Program-made: the position numbers and the translations under genes
From: Cryobacterium sp. SO2
Lineage (GTDB): Bacteria > Actinomycetota > Actinomycetes > Actinomycetales > Microbacteriaceae
DNA length: 64,000 bases
Assembly: GCF_026151165.2 (NCBI RefSeq)
Contig: NZ_CP117849.1
Span: forward strand, 3,720,001-3,784,000
Direction of reading: 5' to 3'
Part shown: piece after piece, positions 42,437-51,195 of the stretch
How positions within the stretch are numbered: position 1 is the first letter of the stretch
Layout: every line of letters starts with the position of its first letter
The notes under the pieces: model-generated
The model's input: only the letters and a program-made list of their open reading frames with translations
What the model was told of the DNA's origin: nothing
Database searches by the model: none

Positions 42437-43195
42437 TCAGCGAGGCAGCGCCCGGTAGTGCGCACGCAGTTCCGGCGTCAAGTGCTCGGTGGCGTAGCTG
42501 AGCATCGTGCGCGGCATCCGCCCGGCGTGCTCGTCGAGGAATCCGATGAGCAGGTCACGGTCGACGCGCGCGCCCACCTCGCGCAGCATCCAGCCCACGG
42601 CATTGTGCATCAGCGGTTCCGGGTCTGCCAGCAGTCGCGCGGCCAAGTGGAAGGTGGTCGACGCATCGCCGCGACGGATGAAGGCCTGGGTGGCGATCAC
42701 CGCCACGCGTCGCTGCCAGAGGATGTCGCTGGCGGCGAGTCCGTCGAGCAGCCCGTGGGGCCGGTCGAACAGGTACTCGCCGAGCAGGCCCGGCGCGGAC
42801 GAGTCGACGAGGTCCCAGTTGTTCACCCGGCCGGCCCGCACCTGCGCGAGGTAGAACTCGGCCAGCGCCCGCCGCTCCGGCTCATCCCGGGTGCGTGGGG
42901 CGCTGGCGCGGCCGAACTGGGCCACGAGGATGAGCAGCGCAGCGAGGCGGTGCTCGTGCACTGGACTGGCCACAAGCAGCTCGGTATCGCTCAGCGGCAG
43001 GGCCGGGAACCGCCTGACCACGGCTCGGGTCTGCGGCACCGTGACTCCGACGAAGACATCACCCTCGGCGTATTGCCCCGGCCCGGTCTGGAAGTAGCGG
43101 GCAGCCCCGGCGGCGCGCTCGAGGTCGGCCACAGCGGCGAGCGCCGACCGCACCTCCTCCGCGGTGTGGCTGGTACGGGGCACGGCATCCGACAT
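42437..43195 (-). CDS. DNA alkylation repair protein, AlkD-like
   Basis: A 252-residue HEAT-like-repeat DNA glycosylase of the AlkC/AlkD family, which removes bulky or cationic alkylated bases without flipping them. Family features: FVGVTVPQTRAVVRRF near the start, NNWDLVDSSAPGL in the middle (Trp/Asp of the active cleft), and MHNAVGWMLREVG near the end. TAACCT on the minus strand ends 6 bases before the ATG, a leaderless layout. Confidence 0.9.
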   Translation of the reverse strand: MSDAVPRTSHTAEEVRSALAAVADLERAAGAARYFQTGPGQYAEGDVFVGVTVPQTRAVVRRFPALPLSDTELLVASPVHEHRLAALLILVAQFGRASAPRTRDEPERRALAEFYLAQVRAGRVNNWDLVDSSAPGLLGEYLFDRPHGLLDGLAASDILWQRRVAVIATQAFIRRGDASTTFHLAARLLADPEPLMHNAVGWMLREVGARVDRDLLIGFLDEHAGRMPRTMLSYATEHLTPELRAHYRALPR

Positions 43196-43216
43196 GGCTG
43201 CAGGTTAGCCGGTGGG

Positions 43217-43969
43217 CTAACGAGGCAACAGGTACTCCGCCGTCGGGTCGCCGAGCGGTCCGGAGATTGTGCAGGTCGCGGTCTGCTCGGTGGAGGCGGC
43301 CGACCCGAGGATGTAGACCGTGAAGGTGCCGTCGGTGTCGACGACGAACCTCGGGTCGTAGTCATTCGTCGCGGTGCCGGTTTGGCCCTCGAGGTCCAGG
43401 GGCATCCCGCGTTCGAACCCCTTGCACATCGCCCAGGCCGTGAGCGCGTCGATCGGTGTGCCCTCGGTGCGCTCGCCCGCGGCCGGGGCGACGGCGGTGA
43501 AGGGGGCACTGGGCGAGACGTCCACGGGTTCGGCCAGCAGCAGGTGGAACGTCGCCTGCGGGTCGCCGAAGGTTCCGGAGACCTCGCACCACGAATCGGT
43601 GGCGCTGCGGGCGCCCACGTCGCCGATGAGCTGCACGGTGAACCCTCCGTCGGCCGCGACGATGTTGCCGGGCTCGTAGAGCCTGGTCATCTGGTGCAGA
43701 CTCTGGCCGCCATCGTCGCCGAGTCCCTTGCACATCGCCCAAGCGGCAAGGGCGTCGATGGGAGTGTCAGCGGTGAGAGCGGTGGGTGTCGCGGTCGGGG
43801 TTGGGGTCGCCGCGACGGATGCCGTGGGCACCGTCGGTGACGGTGTCTGGGCCGGTGACGCCGAGGAGGCGGCGCATCCGGTGAGAACGAGCGCGGACAC
43901 CGCGAGTGCCGCCGCAAACGTGAGGCGGCGGAACCGGTCGCGTCGACCGTGTGAACCTGAACTCATCAT
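43217..43969 (-). CDS. Lipoprotein with a duplicated module
   Basis: A 250-residue predicted lipoprotein. Signal peptide with lipobox LTGC (Cys32), then a Thr/Pro/Ala-rich linker (about 35-65), then two copies of a module of about 85 residues. Both copies start TPIDALxAWAMCKG, contain DGxFTVxxxG, and end with a GDPxAxxxLL motif. Each module has a Cys pair (AMCKG and W/T-CE/T-S) that could form a disulfide. Family not recognised. It is probably displayed on the outer face of the membrane. Confidence 0.75.
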   Translation of the reverse strand: MMSSGSHGRRDRFRRLTFAAALAVSALVLTGCAASSASPAQTPSPTVPTASVAATPTPTATPTALTADTPIDALAAWAMCKGLGDDGGQSLHQMTRLYEPGNIVAADGGFTVQLIGDVGARSATDSWCEVSGTFGDPQATFHLLLAEPVDVSPSAPFTAVAPAAGERTEGTPIDALTAWAMCKGFERGMPLDLEGQTGTATNDYDPRFVVDTDGTFTVYILGSAASTEQTATCTISGPLGDPTAEYLLPR

Positions 43970-44122
43970 GACTGTTCCCCCCGAACATCGGCCGTCTAGA
44001 CAGTCACAGGGTATTCCTCCGCGAGCCTGCCTCGCAGCCCTCTTTTGGGGCTGGCCTACGCGGCGAAGTCGATCACGAGCGAACCGGATGCGTGGCATCG
44101 AGGTCGTCCGGCGGGTGCGCCG

Positions 44123-44776
44123 TTAGGCCCCGGTCGGAGCCGCCCCGGAGACGATCAGGTCAGCGCGCGGCCTGGTCGCCTGGATGAGGATGGCGTTCGC
44201 GCCGTCCACCGAACTCGCCCAGGCGTGGGCGTCCTCCGGGCTGCGTCCGTGCCGGGTGTGCCGGTCGACCAGGCGGGTGAGCCGTTCATCGGCCGCGGTC
44301 TCGCAGAACCACGCCTCGGCGAGCAGGCCCGGGATCCGGTTCCACGGTTCCTGGTCCACGAGCAGGTAGTTGCCCTCCACGACCACGATCTCGGCCTCTG
44401 GCGGAATCGCGACCTCCCCGGCGATGCCCTCGTCGACGGTGCGCTCGAAGCTCGGCGCGTACACCGGGTGGCCCCGTTCGGCGAGCACCCGGTTTAGCAG
44501 GGCGACGAAGCCCCAGCCGTCGAAGGTATCGATGGCACCCTTGCGATCGTGGATGCCGAGGCGGTCGAGGGTGGCGTTGGCGAGGTGGAAACCGTCCATC
44601 GGCAGGTACACCGCCCGGCCGCCGGTGCCATCGTTGAGGTGATCCACCAGCTCCTTCGCCAGGGTGGTCTTCCCCGCCCCCGGGCTGCCCGTGATGCCCA
44701 CGATGATGCGACCGTTCTCGCCGAGCAGGCCGAGAGCCCGCTGCGCCAGGTCCTCCAGATCGTGTTCGATGTCCAT
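44123..44776 (-). CDS. Nucleoside/sugar kinase-like P-loop protein
   Basis: A 217-residue P-loop kinase of the uridine kinase/pantothenate kinase-like (CoaA/FrcK) group: GITGSPGAGKTTLAKEL, YLPMDGFHLAN with the catalytic Asp, and VVVEGNYLLVD. Phosphorylates a small alcohol, perhaps a nucleoside or fructose-like sugar; the exact substrate is undetermined. I start at the ATG at 44776; the upstream in-frame codons run into a palindromic repeat. Confidence 0.83.
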   Translation of the reverse strand: MDIEHDLEDLAQRALGLLGENGRIIVGITGSPGAGKTTLAKELVDHLNDGTGGRAVYLPMDGFHLANATLDRLGIHDRKGAIDTFDGWGFVALLNRVLAERGHPVYAPSFERTVDEGIAGEVAIPPEAEIVVVEGNYLLVDQEPWNRIPGLLAEAWFCETAADERLTRLVDRHTRHGRSPEDAHAWASSVDGANAILIQATRPRADLIVSGAAPTGA

Positions 44777-44810
44777 GTGACAACTATCCAGGTGGATGAG
44801 CCCCTTCGCG

Positions 44811-44866
44811 AGTTGCCGCAAAAGTCCCCATCACGAGCGCTGAAGGGGCATTTTGCGGCAAGTGGG
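44811..44866. repeat. Dispersed palindromic repeat, family 2 copy 2
   Basis: Arms AGTTGCCGCAAAAGTCCCC and GGGGCATTTTGCGGCAAGT pair strongly around the loop. The element is in the opposite orientation to the copy at 30918-30972, and keeps the inner CCCCTTCAGC and ATGGGGA blocks. It lies between the divergent kinase and DUF6421 genes. Confidence 0.72.
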
Positions 44867-45038
44867 CGAACTCGGCGCGCCGGCGACGCTATCCGGCGCG
44901 AAACCGGCCGAACACGGCGATTCAGTGCGGAATCCCGCATGAAAACGCCGTCGAGCCCCGGATACGCTGGTGGCGGCGCACATCGGTGTGCGCTCTAGCC
45001 CGCCGCGCTCGCGGCATTCACGAGGACGGGAGGTTCCC

Positions 45039-46421
45039 ATGTCGAATTACATTGCAGATGCACTGGTCGGTGAGCCCGAGGTTCTCGAAGACGTCACCCT
45101 GGTCGCCTCCCCCGCGTGGCTGCGGCTCAAGCATGCCGCCGCCGCGCTGCAGGCCGCGCAGGCGCAGGACGGCTCGATCCCCGAGCCGGGCGCGCACGCG
45201 GATGCCCGCACCTCCGTCACCGAGATCACCTCAGCCATCAGCGAGCTCGCCAAGCACTTCCCGCACGACGCCGCCTACCTGGCCGCCGCCGTGGTCGACT
45301 TCGACCGCTGGGTGGCCGAGGGGTTCGGCGTGCCCGACTTCTACGACTCGCTGCTGGCCTTCCAGCCTCAGCAGCACCGGGTCGACGGCATCCGGCACCT
45401 CGTGGTGTTCCCGATGTACACGCAGAACGGCAGCGCCAACCGGCTGGTCGAGGCCGTGCTGATCGAGGTGATCTGGCCGGAGTTCGTGGCCGAGCTGGAA
45501 CTGGAGTACACGAACAAGCTGTTCGTGCCCATCCGTTTTCTCGACTTCACGGCCGGCTACGACACCAATTCGGCGGTGCTGTTCCCCGAGACCGTGGCGA
45601 TGCGGCAGATCCCCACGTTCACCTGGGGCGCGATCTTCGCCGACCGCGAGGCCGCCAGGTTCCGCCGGGTGGTGCGCGCCGCCGCCGAGATCACCCGGCT
45701 CGAGCTGCCGGCGGAGGCCGCCGCGCTGCTGGACGACCAGCACCTCACCGAAGAGACCTTCGTGATGTGGGACCTCATCCACGACCGCACCCACATGCGC
45801 GGCGACCTGCCGTTCGACCCGTTCATGATCAAGCAGCGGATGCCGTTCTTCCTCTACTCGCTCGAGGAACTGCGCTGCGACCTCACGGCGTTCCGCGAAT
45901 CGGTGAAGATCGAACGCGACGCCGCCGCCAGCCCGGAGGCGCGCCGGCACGCGAAGCTTGTGCAGTACGCCGTGATCTTCGACCGCATCTTCAGGTTCTC
46001 GATCACCGGCACGAGGGTGCGGAACTACGACGGCCTGGGCGGGCAGCTGCTGTTCGCCTGGCTGCACCAGCACCACGTGCTGCACTGGACGGACACGGCG
46101 CTCTCGTTCGACTGGGACGCGGTGCCCGAGGCGGTCATCGCGCTCGGCGCCACGATCGACGAGCTCTACTGGGCGTCGATCGACCGGCCGAAGAAGGCGC
46201 ACTGGCTGGCCGCCTACGAGATGCTCACCCACACCCTTACGCCCAATCCGGCGTCCACCTGGGCGCGCGGGCTGCCGCTGGAGGTGCTCGCCGGGGCGCC
46301 GAAGGGCTACACCGACCTCGTCCTCGACGACGAGTTCCCGCTCTCAATGTTCTTCGAGGCGCTCGACAAGAAGATGAAGCCGGTCATCGAGTCGACCGTG
46401 GGCATCACGGCGGATGCCTGA
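45039..46421 (+). CDS. DUF6421-family protein
   Basis: A 460-residue soluble protein that I assign to DUF6421, conserved in actinobacteria and without known function. Notable segments are FPMYTQNGSANR, VPIRFLDFTAGYDTNSAVL and MWDLIHDRTHMRGDLPFDPF; the last has the look of a helical metal or substrate site (H-D-R-T-H). The ATG at 45039 follows GGGAGG. Its 3' end overlaps an SDR gene by 8 bases. The constant pairing with an SDR suggests a joint metabolic step, which is inference. Confidence 0.8.
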   Translation: MSNYIADALVGEPEVLEDVTLVASPAWLRLKHAAAALQAAQAQDGSIPEPGAHADARTSVTEITSAISELAKHFPHDAAYLAAAVVDFDRWVAEGFGVPDFYDSLLAFQPQQHRVDGIRHLVVFPMYTQNGSANRLVEAVLIEVIWPEFVAELELEYTNKLFVPIRFLDFTAGYDTNSAVLFPETVAMRQIPTFTWGAIFADREAARFRRVVRAAAEITRLELPAEAAALLDDQHLTEETFVMWDLIHDRTHMRGDLPFDPFMIKQRMPFFLYSLEELRCDLTAFRESVKIERDAAASPEARRHAKLVQYAVIFDRIFRFSITGTRVRNYDGLGGQLLFAWLHQHHVLHWTDTALSFDWDAVPEAVIALGATIDELYWASIDRPKKAHWLAAYEMLTHTLTPNPASTWARGLPLEVLAGAPKGYTDLVLDDEFPLSMFFEALDKKMKPVIESTVGITADA

Positions 46422-47091
46422 GCCAGTGGCGGCCGCACCCGGCGTCGCCGGGCACACCGTGCTCATCGCCGGGGCCACCAGCCCTGCCGGGGTGGCCGTC
46501 GCGGCCGCCCTGGCGGGTGCGGGTGCCCGGGTGCTGGCCGTCGGGTCCAATCCGGAGCACCTGCGGCGGGTGCTTCAGGTGGCGCCGGACGCATCCGTGT
46601 ACGTCTGCGACCTGGCCGACTTCGCCCAGGTGACCGCCCTGGCCGCGGCGGTGCACGCCGAGCACGGGCCCATCGACGGCCTGGTGCACCTGGTGGGCGG
46701 CTGGCGCGGCGGCGGCGGGCTCGACGGCCAGACCGACGAGGACTGGGCGTTCCTGCACAAACGGGTGATCGGCACGCTGCGCAACACCACCCGGGCGTTC
46801 AACGCCGACCTGCTGGCCTCCCTCAACGGCCGGCTGGCGATCGTGTCGTCGGTGTCGGTGGATGCGCCCACACCCGGCGGCGCCAACTATGCCAGCGCCA
46901 AGGCCGCGGCCGAGACCTGGACCAGGGCGGTGGGGCACGGCTTCGCCAAGGCCGGCGACACCGCCGCCGCGGTGATCTTCGCGGTGCGCGCCCTCGACGG
47001 GCTCGAGCCCCGCCTGGCCGCGGAGGTCGTGGCCCTCTGGGACTCCCCCGCGCCCGAGCTCAACCGCACCCGCCGCATCCTTACCCCCTAG
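46414..47091 (+). CDS. Short-chain dehydrogenase/reductase
   Basis: A 225-residue SDR. Nucleotide-binding start VLIAGATSPAGVAVA, Ser in VSSVSV, and catalytic pair in NYASAKAAAE (Tyr and Lys). Somewhat shorter than classical SDRs, with a short C-terminus. It overlaps the DUF6421 gene by 8 bases and is probably translated with it. Confidence 0.88.
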   Translation: MPEPVAAAPGVAGHTVLIAGATSPAGVAVAAALAGAGARVLAVGSNPEHLRRVLQVAPDASVYVCDLADFAQVTALAAAVHAEHGPIDGLVHLVGGWRGGGGLDGQTDEDWAFLHKRVIGTLRNTTRAFNADLLASLNGRLAIVSSVSVDAPTPGGANYASAKAAAETWTRAVGHGFAKAGDTAAAVIFAVRALDGLEPRLAAEVVALWDSPAPELNRTRRILTP

Positions 47092-47158
47092 CCCCGCTCG
47101 GCTGGGCAGGTACTGGCAGGGCCTCTCATCCGGCCGGGCCGCCGCGTAGATTAAACGG

Positions 47159-47454
47159 GTGAGCACTCAGAGCGACATCCGTGAATTCCTGGCCAGTCGG
47201 CGGGCGAGGATCACGCCGGAGCAGGCGGGCCTGCCGGCCTACGGCGGCAACCGCCGCGTCGCCGGCCTCCGGCGCACCTCACCTTCGAGTCGATGGACCT
47301 GCCCGCCGACCCTGGCCTCGCGCTGATCGTCTACGGCACCGAGCCCGGCTCGGCCAGCCACGATGCCCTGAGCATGTTCGCCAGCTGGGCCGCCACCCAG
47401 GAGCAATCCGCTCAGGCGCACGCGCAGGATGCGGCGTTGCCGGGCGAAGCCTGA
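47159..47454 (+). pseudogene. Internally deleted XRE/MmyB-family regulator
   Basis: The start encodes SDIREFLASRRARITPEQAG and NRRVAGLRRT, the first 40 or so residues of a regulator like that at 7222-8103. At about 47278 it jumps, in another frame, to LTFESMDLPADPGLALIVYG and EPGSASHDALSMFASWAA, the family's C-terminus. About 210 codons of the middle (most of the HTH and ligand domain) are missing, and the original frame now stops at 47323. The promoter (TAGATT, then 6 bases, then GTG) is still intact. Confidence 0.85.
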
Positions 47455-47478
47455 CCTCGCCGGTGTCCTTCCGCGTCG

Positions 47479-48459
47479 TCAGCCGGGCGCAGCGGTGTCC
47501 CACCACGCCAGCACACGGGTGGCATACAGGGTGAGCCATTTCGACGGTTCGCCGGGCGGCACATCCACCTCGAAGTAGACCCGGCCGGGGTGGCGACGTT
47601 CCTGCAGCCAGGTGCCGTCGGGGCGGCGCGCCGCCCGGATCACCGCCATCGGTTCGGCCAGGCGGGAGTCGGGCGGCGTCCCGTCGTGCAGCGCCGCCGC
47701 GCGAAAGTAGTCGGCGGCGTTGAGGGCGCTGTAGAGCCACCGGAACGGGTAGGCGAATCGGGTGGCCCACGGCCCCACGGGTTCGCCCGTGGAGAGGGTG
47801 CGCAGCAGCCGGCGCCGGAGCAGGTAGTCCTCGCCGCTGCGCCGGGCGGCACGGAGGGCATCGGAGCCGCCGGTGGCAGCATCGTACTCCAGCAGACCTC
47901 GGAGCGTGTTGAGCGTGGAATGGAACGAGGACCGGGTCGATCCGGCCTCCCACTCGCAGTTCCAGCCGCCGTCGTCCATCCGGTGGTCGAGGAACCACTG
48001 GCCCAGCGCCGAGACGTCCGCGCCCAGCCAGACCCCGTTGGCCAGGGTGTACGCATTGATACAGCAGTCCACCTCGCCGCCCCAGTAGGGCAGGTCTTTG
48101 TACTCCCAGCGGCTGTTGGCGGCGAGCAGGTCGGCGGTTCCCGCAAGCACGGCGGCGTCCAGGCCCCAGTCGCGCAGGGTGTTCAGCGACCAGGTGGTCG
48201 CGGTCCACGGCTGGCCCGCATCGTCGGCGGCCTCCGGGCCGGTGAAGTCGAAGTCGCCGGGAAAGAACGCGCCCCCGGCCCACTGCCCGTCTGCATCCTG
48301 CAGGGCCAACAGCCTGGCGCCGAACCCTTCGGTGGCGATCCGGTTCCGGGTGGCCCGCCAGACTCGCTCCGGCGCATCCGCGAGGTCACGCTCGACCTGC
48401 CAGCGGAGCGCCGGATCGGCGTCGAGCAGCCAGGTCAGCAGCACCGGGTCGAGCGTCAT
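47479..48459 (-). CDS. Terpene-cyclase-like toroid-fold protein
   Basis: A 326-residue protein of the squalene-cyclase/prenyltransferase alpha-alpha toroid superfamily. QW-like motifs are seen: LQDADGQWAGG, DDGGWNCEW and RRPDGTWLQE. The class II cyclase acid DxDD is absent and the protein is about half the length of a squalene-hopene cyclase, so it is unlikely to cyclise squalene. No isoprenoid genes are nearby. Function unknown. Confidence 0.75.
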   Translation of the reverse strand: MTLDPVLLTWLLDADPALRWQVERDLADAPERVWRATRNRIATEGFGARLLALQDADGQWAGGAFFPGDFDFTGPEAADDAGQPWTATTWSLNTLRDWGLDAAVLAGTADLLAANSRWEYKDLPYWGGEVDCCINAYTLANGVWLGADVSALGQWFLDHRMDDGGWNCEWEAGSTRSSFHSTLNTLRGLLEYDAATGGSDALRAARRSGEDYLLRRRLLRTLSTGEPVGPWATRFAYPFRWLYSALNAADYFRAAALHDGTPPDSRLAEPMAVIRAARRPDGTWLQERRHPGRVYFEVDVPPGEPSKWLTLYATRVLAWWDTAAPG

Positions 48460-48489
48460 GGACGGCAGCCTAGCCGCAGCAGACGCAGA

Positions 48490-48524
48490 ACGCGGCCCAG
48501 CCCCGGGGAGGGACTGGGCCGCGT
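48490..48524 (-). terminator. Hairpin terminator after the MMPL gene
   Basis: An 11-bp perfect stem, ACGCGGCCCAG with CTGGGCCGCGT, around a 13-base GC-rich loop, 31 bp after the MMPL stop in its reading direction. Confidence 0.7.
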
Positions 48525-48528
48525 GTCG

Positions 48529-48558
48529 GCCGTTGGCGGTGAGGCCGTTGGCGGTTAG
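48529..48558. repeat. 15-bp tandem duplication at a stop codon
   Basis: GCCGTTGGCGGTGAG and GCCGTTGGCGGTTAG lie back to back (48529-48543, 48544-48558), differing at one base; the second contains the MMPL stop codon. Confidence 0.75.
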
Positions 48559-51089
48559 ACCGTGGGCGCCGTGACGGGCTCAGACTCGGGCTCGGCCACC
48601 GGGTGCATCGGGTGCGTGCGTTCGAGCGACGCTCCCTCCACATCCACGTTGGGCAGGATGCGGTCGAGCCACTTCGGCAGCCACCAGGCCGCGTCACCGA
48701 GCAGGTGCATCACGGCCGGGATGATCAGCAGCCGCACGACGAACGCATCCAGCAGCACGCCGACGCCGAGACCGAAGCCGATCGACTGGATCATCACCGA
48801 GTTCGAGAAGACGAAGCCGGAGAAGACCGAGGCCATAATCAGCGCGGCCGCGATGACCACGGTGCGCCCGGCGTGGAAACCGCGCTGCACGGCCAGCCGC
48901 GCCGGAGCGCCGTGGGCGTACGCTTCGCGCATCCCGCTGACCAGGAACAGCTGGTAGTCCATCGCCAGTCCGAACAGCACACCGACCACCAGGATCGGCA
49001 GGAAGCTCAGGATGGGGCCCGGATCGTGGATGCCGAACAGGAAGCCGAGCCAGCCCCATTGGAAGACCGCCGTGATGGCGCCGAACGCGGCGAACAGTGA
49101 CAGCACGAAGCCCAGTGTGGCCGTGAGCGGCACCAGGATCGAGCGGAACACGAAGATCAGGATGACCAACGAGAGTCCGACCACAACGAGCAGGTACAGC
49201 GGCAGGGCGGCGGCGAGTTTCTCGCTCACATCGATGTTGCCGGATGCGTTGCCGGCGACGCCGAGGGAGCTGACGCCGTCGATGTCGAGGCCGCGCAGGT
49301 CGCGCACGAGCTGCTCGGTGGATTCGCTGGTCGGCCCCTCCTCGGGGATGACCTGGAAGGCCAGCAGCATGTCATCGTCGGAGGCGCCGATCGGGGCGAC
49401 AGCGACGACGTCGTTCTCCGCCTTGAGCAGGGTGCCGATGCGCACCTGTTCGGCGATGAGATCGTCGTCGGTGATGGCGGTGTCGAGGTCGGCGACCACG
49501 AGCAGTGGGCCGTTGACGCCGGCGCCGAACTTGTCGTCGACGAGCTTGTAGGCCCGGTATGCGCTCGAGTCGAGCGGCTCGGACGAGCCGGCGGGGAGCC
49601 CAAGGCGCATGGTCAGCGCGGGGAGCGCAACCACCAGCAGCACAGCGATGCCCGCGATCACGGTCACGACGGCGCGCACAGTGTTCATGGGCTTGTCGGG
49701 TGCCACGACCTTGCCAGAGGGGGTGCCGATGCGGGCGCGCGCCTTCTTGGTGAGGATCTTGGTGCCGACCAGGCCCAGCAGGGCCGGGGTCATGGTGGTC
49801 GCGATCAGGATCGCCACGAACACGCAGACGGCGCCGACGGTACCCATCAGCCCGAGGAACGGGACGCCGGTGAGGTTGAGGGCGAGCAGGGCGATCAGCA
49901 CGGTGGCGCCGGCGAACACGACGGCGTTGCCCGAGGTGCCGTTGGCCAGCCCGATCGATTCCTGCAGGGCCACGCCGTTGCGCAGCTGGGTGCGGTGCCG
50001 GTTGAGGATGAAGAGCGAGTAGTCGATGCCGACCGCGAGGCCGAGCATCACGCCAAGCACCGGGGTGACGGAGAGCATCTCAACGGTTCCGGAGAGCGCG
50101 AGCGAGGCGAGCACGCCGACGCCGACGCCGACGAGCGCGTTGAGCAGCGGGAGTCCAGCACCGATCAGGGTGCCGAGCATGATGAACAGCACGATTGCCG
50201 CGACGATCACACCGCCGACCTCGCCCGGGCCGAGGATCTCGGGGATGCTGGCGGCGATGTCGTTGGACACCTCAGCGGTGACGCCGTCGATCCCGGCGCT
50301 CTCCATCTCGTCGACGACAGCTTCCTTCGACTCGGCGGGCACCTGGTTGAGCGAGGTGTCGAACTGCAGGCTCGCGACGGCGGTGGTCTCGTCTGTCGAC
50401 ACCTGGCGGATGCCTGCGGCCAGGTCGAGCAGGTCTGAGCCGTCTTCGAGCGTGGTGCTCTGCGTCGCCAGTTCGGTGCGGCTTGCATCCAGCGTGGCCT
50501 GCTGCTCGGCGAGCGTCGCGCGGCCGGCGTCGATCTGGGCCTGCTGCGCGTCGAGGGTCGCCTGTGCGGCGGCGAGTTGCCCGGCCGCGTCGGCCTGGCT
50601 GGTGGCGGCGTCGAGCTGGGCCTGGCCGGCGTCGAGCTGCGCGGTGGCCGCGTCGATCTGCGCCTGGCCGGCATCGATCTGCGCGGTGGCGTCCACGATC
50701 TGCTGGCGGCCGTCGACGATCTTCTGGGCCTGATCGTCGATCTGGGCCTGCGTGTCGAACGGGTTCGTCGAGGACTTCACGTTGTCGAGGCCGACAGCGC
50801 CGGTGAGCAGCTCACCGATCGCGGTCTTCTGCTCGGCGGTGAACGCGGAGTCGTCTGTGGTGGTGAAGACGACGGTGCCCCGTCCTCCGCTGGCGGCGGG
50901 GAACTTCTCGGCCAGCTCATCGCTGACCTTCTGGGTTGCGGTGCCCGGGATACTGACGGACGAGGTGAGTGTTCCGCCGAAGAGGGCGAACGCGCCGCCG
51001 GCGAGGCCGAGGATGACCACCCAGGCGACGATGACCAGCCACGCTCGGCGGGCGGAGAACCGACCGAGTCGGTAGAGAAGGGATGCCAT
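48555..51089 (-). CDS. MMPL-family RND transporter
   Basis: An 844-residue RND-superfamily exporter with two MMPL halves of six segments each (SLFILNRHRTQLRNG, and DYQLFLVSGMREAYA near the Asp-Tyr proton-relay pairs). Unusually, the first external loop (residues about 112-225) is a long coiled coil built of heptads such as AQIDAGQ and ATLDAQQ. The ATG follows AAGGA. It lies 106 bp after a TetR gene read in the same direction, and probably exports lipids or drugs. C-terminus is short and acidic. Confidence 0.93.
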   Translation of the reverse strand: MASLLYRLGRFSARRAWLVIVAWVVILGLAGGAFALFGGTLTSSVSIPGTATQKVSDELAEKFPAASGGRGTVVFTTTDDSAFTAEQKTAIGELLTGAVGLDNVKSSTNPFDTQAQIDDQAQKIVDGRQQIVDATAQIDAGQAQIDAATAQLDAGQAQLDAATSQADAAGQLAAAQATLDAQQAQIDAGRATLAEQQATLDASRTELATQSTTLEDGSDLLDLAAGIRQVSTDETTAVASLQFDTSLNQVPAESKEAVVDEMESAGIDGVTAEVSNDIAASIPEILGPGEVGGVIVAAIVLFIMLGTLIGAGLPLLNALVGVGVGVLASLALSGTVEMLSVTPVLGVMLGLAVGIDYSLFILNRHRTQLRNGVALQESIGLANGTSGNAVVFAGATVLIALLALNLTGVPFLGLMGTVGAVCVFVAILIATTMTPALLGLVGTKILTKKARARIGTPSGKVVAPDKPMNTVRAVVTVIAGIAVLLVVALPALTMRLGLPAGSSEPLDSSAYRAYKLVDDKFGAGVNGPLLVVADLDTAITDDDLIAEQVRIGTLLKAENDVVAVAPIGASDDDMLLAFQVIPEEGPTSESTEQLVRDLRGLDIDGVSSLGVAGNASGNIDVSEKLAAALPLYLLVVVGLSLVILIFVFRSILVPLTATLGFVLSLFAAFGAITAVFQWGWLGFLFGIHDPGPILSFLPILVVGVLFGLAMDYQLFLVSGMREAYAHGAPARLAVQRGFHAGRTVVIAAALIMASVFSGFVFSNSVMIQSIGFGLGVGVLLDAFVVRLLIIPAVMHLLGDAAWWLPKWLDRILPNVDVEGASLERTHPMHPVAEPESEPVTAPTV

Positions 51090-51195
51090 ATTCCTTAGAT
51101 TCTTTCGTGATGTCTCGTGCAGTCGGGTTATCGGAGGGCTCGCATCGCGTCATCGGGAAGAGAGAGGGTGGAGAGAGGTTCGAGCGTAAGTCGGG

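Noticed and set aside
43204..43221. GTTAGCC-GGTG-GGCTAAC as a terminator of the lipoprotein gene
   Set aside because: It overlaps the predicted -10 element of the AlkD gene and includes the lipoprotein stop itself; the stem is only 7 bp. It could be an operator, but the evidence is too thin.
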